Positions 5,937 through 6,745 of a stretch of DNA of 6,745 nt are shown piece by piece. Numbering within the stretch: the first letter of the stretch is position 1; every line of letters starts with the position of its first letter. Below the pieces are notes generated by a model. That model did no database searches, was not told the origin of the DNA, and worked only from the letters and a program-made list of their open reading frames with translations. The DNA is from an uncultured Clostridia bacterium. GTDB lineage: Bacteria; Bacillota; Clostridia; Oscillospirales; Acutalibacteraceae. A program made the translations under genes and the position numbers. The stretch covers positions 1-6,745 of the forward strand of contig CANQLQ010000110.1 in assembly GCA_947624755.1 (NCBI GenBank), written 5' to 3'.

Positions 5937-6741
5937 GCTCCTAAAATTTGAACTTAAACATTCTGCAAGATATGTTATGACGATTTACGCCTGTGCGGCT
6001 GCCCTTGCGGCATTTATGCTCGTTGGTCTTCTTACAAGGGTAACTTTTATAAGCATTATAGGCTCAATCGTTCTTTATTTCGTTGGAATAATTGCGGTCA
6101 TAATGACTCTTGTCGCTGTAATTAAAAATTTTTACGATACCCTTTACGGCAAACAGGGCTATCTTACTTTTACACTTCCTGCAAAAAGCAGCAGCATACT
6201 TTTTTCAAAGGTGCTTATCTCGTTTTTTTGGATAATTATGTCTATGATCCTTATGGCGGCGATATTTGTTCTCATATTTTTAAACGCCAAGAAACAGGCG
6301 GACGGAACGCTCGACGGGATTTTTGTAATGATAAAAGACAGCGGACTTCTCGAAATGCTCCCGTCCGGAGCAATGATCGTAAAGCTTATCGTATATATGG
6401 CGACTCTTGTTCTTCTTAATATCCTTGTTTTTGTCGGTTTCGTTTATTTTTCGGTTACTTTGGCAAATATAAGGGAACTTCAAAATCACCCGAAAGTTTA
6501 TGGCTTTTTGATTTTTTTCGTCTTATATTCGGTTTCAAACTCGATAGGCGCAAAGCTGACCTATTCTTTTCCTCTTTCTGTAAACATTACGGCAGATAGA
6601 GTCTATATAGCTTTAAGTTCAATGACAGGCGCAGAAAACACACTCGCTTCATTCGGAATCGGCGGAACGATATTTATGTCGGCCGTTGCGGTGGTTCTGC
6701 TTTTCTTACGGGCTGGATTATGGAAAACAAGGTCAACATAA
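5926..6741 (+). CDS. ABC-2 type transporter permease, probable 3'-terminal frameshift
   Basis: This 271-residue integral membrane protein is the likely partner of the ATPase just upstream. ATG 5926 is chosen because a near-perfect AAGGAGGTG (5910-5918) lies 7 nt upstream; the frame opens earlier only by running through the ATPase gene. The 11-bp overlap implies translational coupling. Membrane segments lie near residues 17-36, 42-66, 93-119, 152-178, 188-209 and 245-261. After the second comes the amphipathic stretch YGKQGYLTFTLPAKSSSILFSK (74-95), typical of small Firmicute ABC-2 permeases. The annotated tail after F260 (LRAGLWKTRST) is atypical. One extra T in the T-run at 6701-6704 would give LTGWIMENKVNIK, still open at the window end. 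The true C-terminus is therefore probably different and ends just outside. Confidence 0.85.
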   Translation: MLGKLLKFELKHSARYVMTIYACAAALAAFMLVGLLTRVTFISIIGSIVLYFVGIIAVIMTLVAVIKNFYDTLYGKQGYLTFTLPAKSSSILFSKVLISFFWIIMSMILMAAIFVLIFLNAKKQADGTLDGIFVMIKDSGLLEMLPSGAMIVKLIVYMATLVLLNILVFVGFVYFSVTLANIRELQNHPKVYGFLIFFVLYSVSNSIGAKLTYSFPLSVNITADRVYIALSSMTGAENTLASFGIGGTIFMSAVAVVLLFLRAGLWKTRST

Positions 6742-6745
6742 AGTA

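Overview
The window looks like chromosome from a low-GC Firmicute of class Clostridia, probably a gut Ruminococcaceae/Oscillospiraceae-type organism. This is inferred from AT-rich coding with strong GGAG-type ribosome sites, GTG starts, sigma-A-like promoters, the gene families present and the abundance of short palindromic repeats. The taxonomy is not proven by anything here.

Left part (1-446): no well-supported gene. A weak ORF open at the left window edge (2-199) overlaps a perfect 9-bp hairpin, and is followed by a rearranged copy (E1) of a repeat family that ends 3 bp short of the next gene's stop codon. Minus strand (450-1160): a stand-alone version of the C-terminal acetyltransferase half of GlmU, with its own promoter at 1202-1230. 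Spacer 1161-1787: two more repeat copies, E2 (about 1267-1511) and E3 (1605-1767). E3 is a textbook MITE with 27-bp terminal inverted repeats and TA at both ends, lying between a good promoter (1538-1566) and the next gene.

Plus strand (1788 to the end): rlmB (23S rRNA 2'-O-methyltransferase), then 16 nt later an 866-residue membrane protein. I read this protein as a degenerate P1B-type ATPase: the eight-helix layout and remnants of the P and N domains are there, but the KTGT, TGE, TGD, GDGxND and HP motifs are lost, and a long acidic and charged N-terminal region with a six-fold tyrosine tetrapeptide repeat has been added. After a 62-nt gap containing a strong hairpin come an ABC-2 type exporter ATPase and its membrane permease, overlapping by 11 bp. 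The permease appears to carry a one-base frameshift in its last codons.

How they fit together: rlmB and the pseudo-ATPase are probably co-transcribed from the promoter upstream of E3, and the ABC pair is a translationally coupled unit that may belong to the same transcript. The most unusual items are the pseudo-P-type ATPase and the repeat family, whose three copies keep a small hairpin while changing its stem sequence.
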